From: Chloroflexota bacterium
GTDB lineage: Bacteria > Chloroflexota > Anaerolineae > Anaerolineales > Villigracilaceae
Direction of reading: 5' to 3'
Length of the DNA: 7,012 nucleotides
Assembly: GCA_016191895.1 (NCBI GenBank)
Contig: JACPVD010000068.1
Location: 1-7,012 of the forward strand
A program made the position numbers and the translations under genes. Of this stretch, positions 5,299 to 7,012 are shown one piece after another (position 1 is the first letter of the stretch; each line of letters starts with the position of its first letter). A model generated the notes under the pieces. That model was not told the origin of the DNA. It saw nothing but the letters and a program-made list of their open reading frames with translations, and ran no database searches.

Positions 5299-7012
5299 AT
5301 GCAACACACCCTCACCTTCACCCTCGGCGATAGACAAGTCACAACCCATGCGCCCACGGGCACGTTGATTGCCGATGCCGCACATCTCGCGGGCATTGAC
5401 ATCGGTCAACCCTGCGGCGGGCAGGGGCGCTGTGGTCGTTGCGCGGTGCAGGTAACGCAGGGAAATTTCCGCAGGCGTAGTACGCTGAGGCTTTCGCCCG
5501 AATCCATCGATCAGGGATATGCGCTTGCGTGCCAGACCGTCATCGAAGGCGATGTCGCGATTTATATCCCTCCGCAGGAAAAGATCGAGCGGCGATTAAC
5601 AACGGATCGCGTCGTCGCGGAAGTGACCGTCCCCGCGGATTATGACTACGACGAACACCAATCGATTCATCGCATGACCCTTGAACTGACTCCGCCTTCG
5701 ATGGACGATCAAACCGACGACTGGGCGCGCCTGCAAACCGCCCTGCGGATTCAGGCGAACATCCCCGAAGTGAACTGCTCGCTTCATTTCCTGAGGACGC
5801 TTGGTTCTACACTACGGGAAGGCGGGTGGCGTCTGACGGTTGTCCTCGAACGCGATCTTGAATTCCCTGAACATCCTGTGCGATTGATCGAAGCCTACCC
5901 CGGCCGTGTGGACGATTACTCCCCGCTTTGGGGCTGCGCAATCGATATCGGCACGACGACAGTTTCACTTTGGCTTGTGGATTTGATCAGCGGACAAGTC
6001 AAGACCCAGGTTGCAGAATACAACGGGCAGATCGCGCGCGGCGAGGATGTCATTTCGAGGATCATCTATGCCGGCAAGAACGGTGGCAGGGACGAAATGC
6101 GCGGGCGCGTGCTGGATACCATCAACGATTTGCTCGTGCTGGCATGCAAGCGCGTCAAGATCAAACCCGAAGATGTGATGAAAGCCACCGTTTCAGGCAA
6201 CAGCACGATGATCCATCTCCTGCTCGGCATCCCCGCCGAAAACATTCGACATTCCCCATTCATTACCGCGGTCAACCATCCGCCATTGATGACAGCCGCC
6301 GAAGTCGGAATCCATATCCATCACGAAGGGACAGTGGACTGCCTGCCCGGAGTCGCGAGTTATGTCGGCGCGGATATTACGGCGGGCGTACTTTCATCGG
6401 GCTTGGAAACAGCGGAAAATGTCACACTGTTCATTGATATTGGCACGAACGGAGAGATCGTCCTCGGCAATCGTGATTGGCTCGTCACTTGTGCATGTTC
6501 CGCAGGGCCCGCCTTTGAAGGCGCGGGCGTCGTCCATGGAATGAGAGCCACGCAAGGCGCAATCGAAGAAGTGTGGATCAATAACCAAACTCTCGAGCCC
6601 ACATATCGCGTCATCGGCGGAGGCAAGCCAAAGGGAATCTGCGGCTCGGGATTGATATCCCTGCTTTCGGAAGCGTTCTTAACGGGAGTCATTGATAAGC
6701 GTGGAAACGTTAATTTAATGGCAACCAGCCCAAGGGTCCGCGAGGGAGCGCATGGTGGGGAGTATGTCGTCGCCTGGGGTGCGGAATCCGAATCGGGAGA
6801 AGATGTCGTCATCACGCGGGTCGACATCGATAATTTGTTGCGCGCAAAGGCCGCCATCTATGCAGGCTTCAGTGTGCTGGCAGACACCGTCGGAGTCTCA
6901 CTCGAAACGACAGACCGCGTGCTGGTGGGCGGGTCATTCGGGAAATATATCAACGTGGAAAAAGCGGTGCAGATCGGTTTGCTGCCCGATATGGATTGGA
7001 GTCGCTTTGAAT
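5299..7012 (+). CDS. acsV: Reductive activator of CoFeSP, AcsV/RACo-type (2Fe-2S plus ASKHA ATPase), 3'-truncated by window edge
   Basis: This ATP-dependent activator re-reduces inactive Co(II) CoFeSP to Co(I). 571 complete codons are visible with no stop; related proteins are roughly 600-650 residues, so only a short C-terminus is missing. An N-terminal plant-type [2Fe-2S] domain (about 1-95) carries C39-x5-C45-x2-C48-x29-C78, within PCGGQGRCGRCAV. A linker and middle region follow to about 210. The C-terminal ASKHA domain (DUF4445 type) shows the phosphate loops AIDIGTTTVSLW (from 214) and FIDIGTNGEIVLGN (from 378), with GNSTMIHLLLGIP (300-312), CSAGPAFEGAG (400-410), GICGSGLIS (446-454) and GGSFGKYI (544-551). 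An in-frame TGA at 5284 makes the ATG at 5299 the first available start, and the ferredoxin domain begins at once after it. No Shine-Dalgarno is visible; the start lies just behind a large hairpin. Position directly after acsC fits its role. Confidence 0.94.
   Translation, partial: MQHTLTFTLGDRQVTTHAPTGTLIADAAHLAGIDIGQPCGGQGRCGRCAVQVTQGNFRRRSTLRLSPESIDQGYALACQTVIEGDVAIYIPPQEKIERRLTTDRVVAEVTVPADYDYDEHQSIHRMTLELTPPSMDDQTDDWARLQTALRIQANIPEVNCSLHFLRTLGSTLREGGWRLTVVLERDLEFPEHPVRLIEAYPGRVDDYSPLWGCAIDIGTTTVSLWLVDLISGQVKTQVAEYNGQIARGEDVISRIIYAGKNGGRDEMRGRVLDTINDLLVLACKRVKIKPEDVMKATVSGNSTMIHLLLGIPAENIRHSPFITAVNHPPLMTAAEVGIHIHHEGTVDCLPGVASYVGADITAGVLSSGLETAENVTLFIDIGTNGEIVLGNRDWLVTCACSAGPAFEGAGVVHGMRATQGAIEEVWINNQTLEPTYRVIGGGKPKGICGSGLISLLSEAFLTGVIDKRGNVNLMATSPRVREGAHGGEYVVAWGAESESGEDVVITRVDIDNLLRAKAAIYAGFSVLADTVGVSLETTDRVLVGGSFGKYINVEKAVQIGLLPDMDWSRFE

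Noticed and set aside
5928..6437. Plus-strand open frame of 169 codons inside acsV
   Set aside because: It is out of frame with the ASKHA domain, whose motifs are continuous in the acsV frame; the product is Arg/His-rich and unlike any family.

Overview
The window is a stretch of a bacterial Wood-Ljungdahl (reductive acetyl-CoA) gene cluster. Every gene I can support lies on the + strand, in one closely spaced series with gaps of 41 to 79 bases, so it is probably one operon. The set points to a strict anaerobe that makes or breaks acetyl-CoA through a corrinoid iron-sulfur protein (CoFeSP). The bacterial form of acetyl-CoA synthase (it shows the end of the N-terminal CODH-facing domain that archaeal CdhC lacks), the moderate GC content and the style of the intergenic repeats suggest a Chloroflexota (Anaerolineae-like) genome. 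That placement is an inference, not a proof.

Layout: the 3' three-quarters of acsB (acetyl-CoA synthase with its complete A-cluster) runs in from the left edge to 1723. Two genes outside the textbook pathway follow: a 184-residue soluble protein resembling the DUF6448 family (1803-2357) and a 147-residue four-helix membrane protein (2400-2843). Then come acsD (CoFeSP small subunit, 2885-3829), acsC (CoFeSP large subunit with its [4Fe-4S] motif, 3902-5224) and acsV (the RACo-type reductive activator of CoFeSP, from 5299 and cut by the right edge). No CODH subunit (acsA), methyltransferase (acsE) or folate-branch gene is visible.

How the genes work together: AcsC and AcsD form the CoFeSP heterodimer that carries the methyl group on cobalamin. 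AcsB joins that methyl group with CO and CoA at its Ni-Ni-[4Fe-4S] A-cluster. AcsV uses ATP and a [2Fe-2S] ferredoxin domain to rescue Co(II) CoFeSP back to Co(I). The roles of the two extra genes are unknown.

The least ordinary feature is between the genes. Three consecutive gaps (before acsD, acsC and acsV) are filled almost exactly, from stop codon to ribosome-binding site or start codon, by degenerate short-period arrays of one related core (AACCTG-like, or its complement). The first is a one-way heptamer array, the second is 4+4 inverted octamers centred on a perfect 16-bp palindrome, and the third is inverted heptamers predicted to form a 28-bp hairpin directly in front of the acsV start codon. 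The acsB-downstream gap carries a different short repeat. I found no tRNA, rRNA, CRISPR array, insertion sequence or convincing intrinsic terminator.
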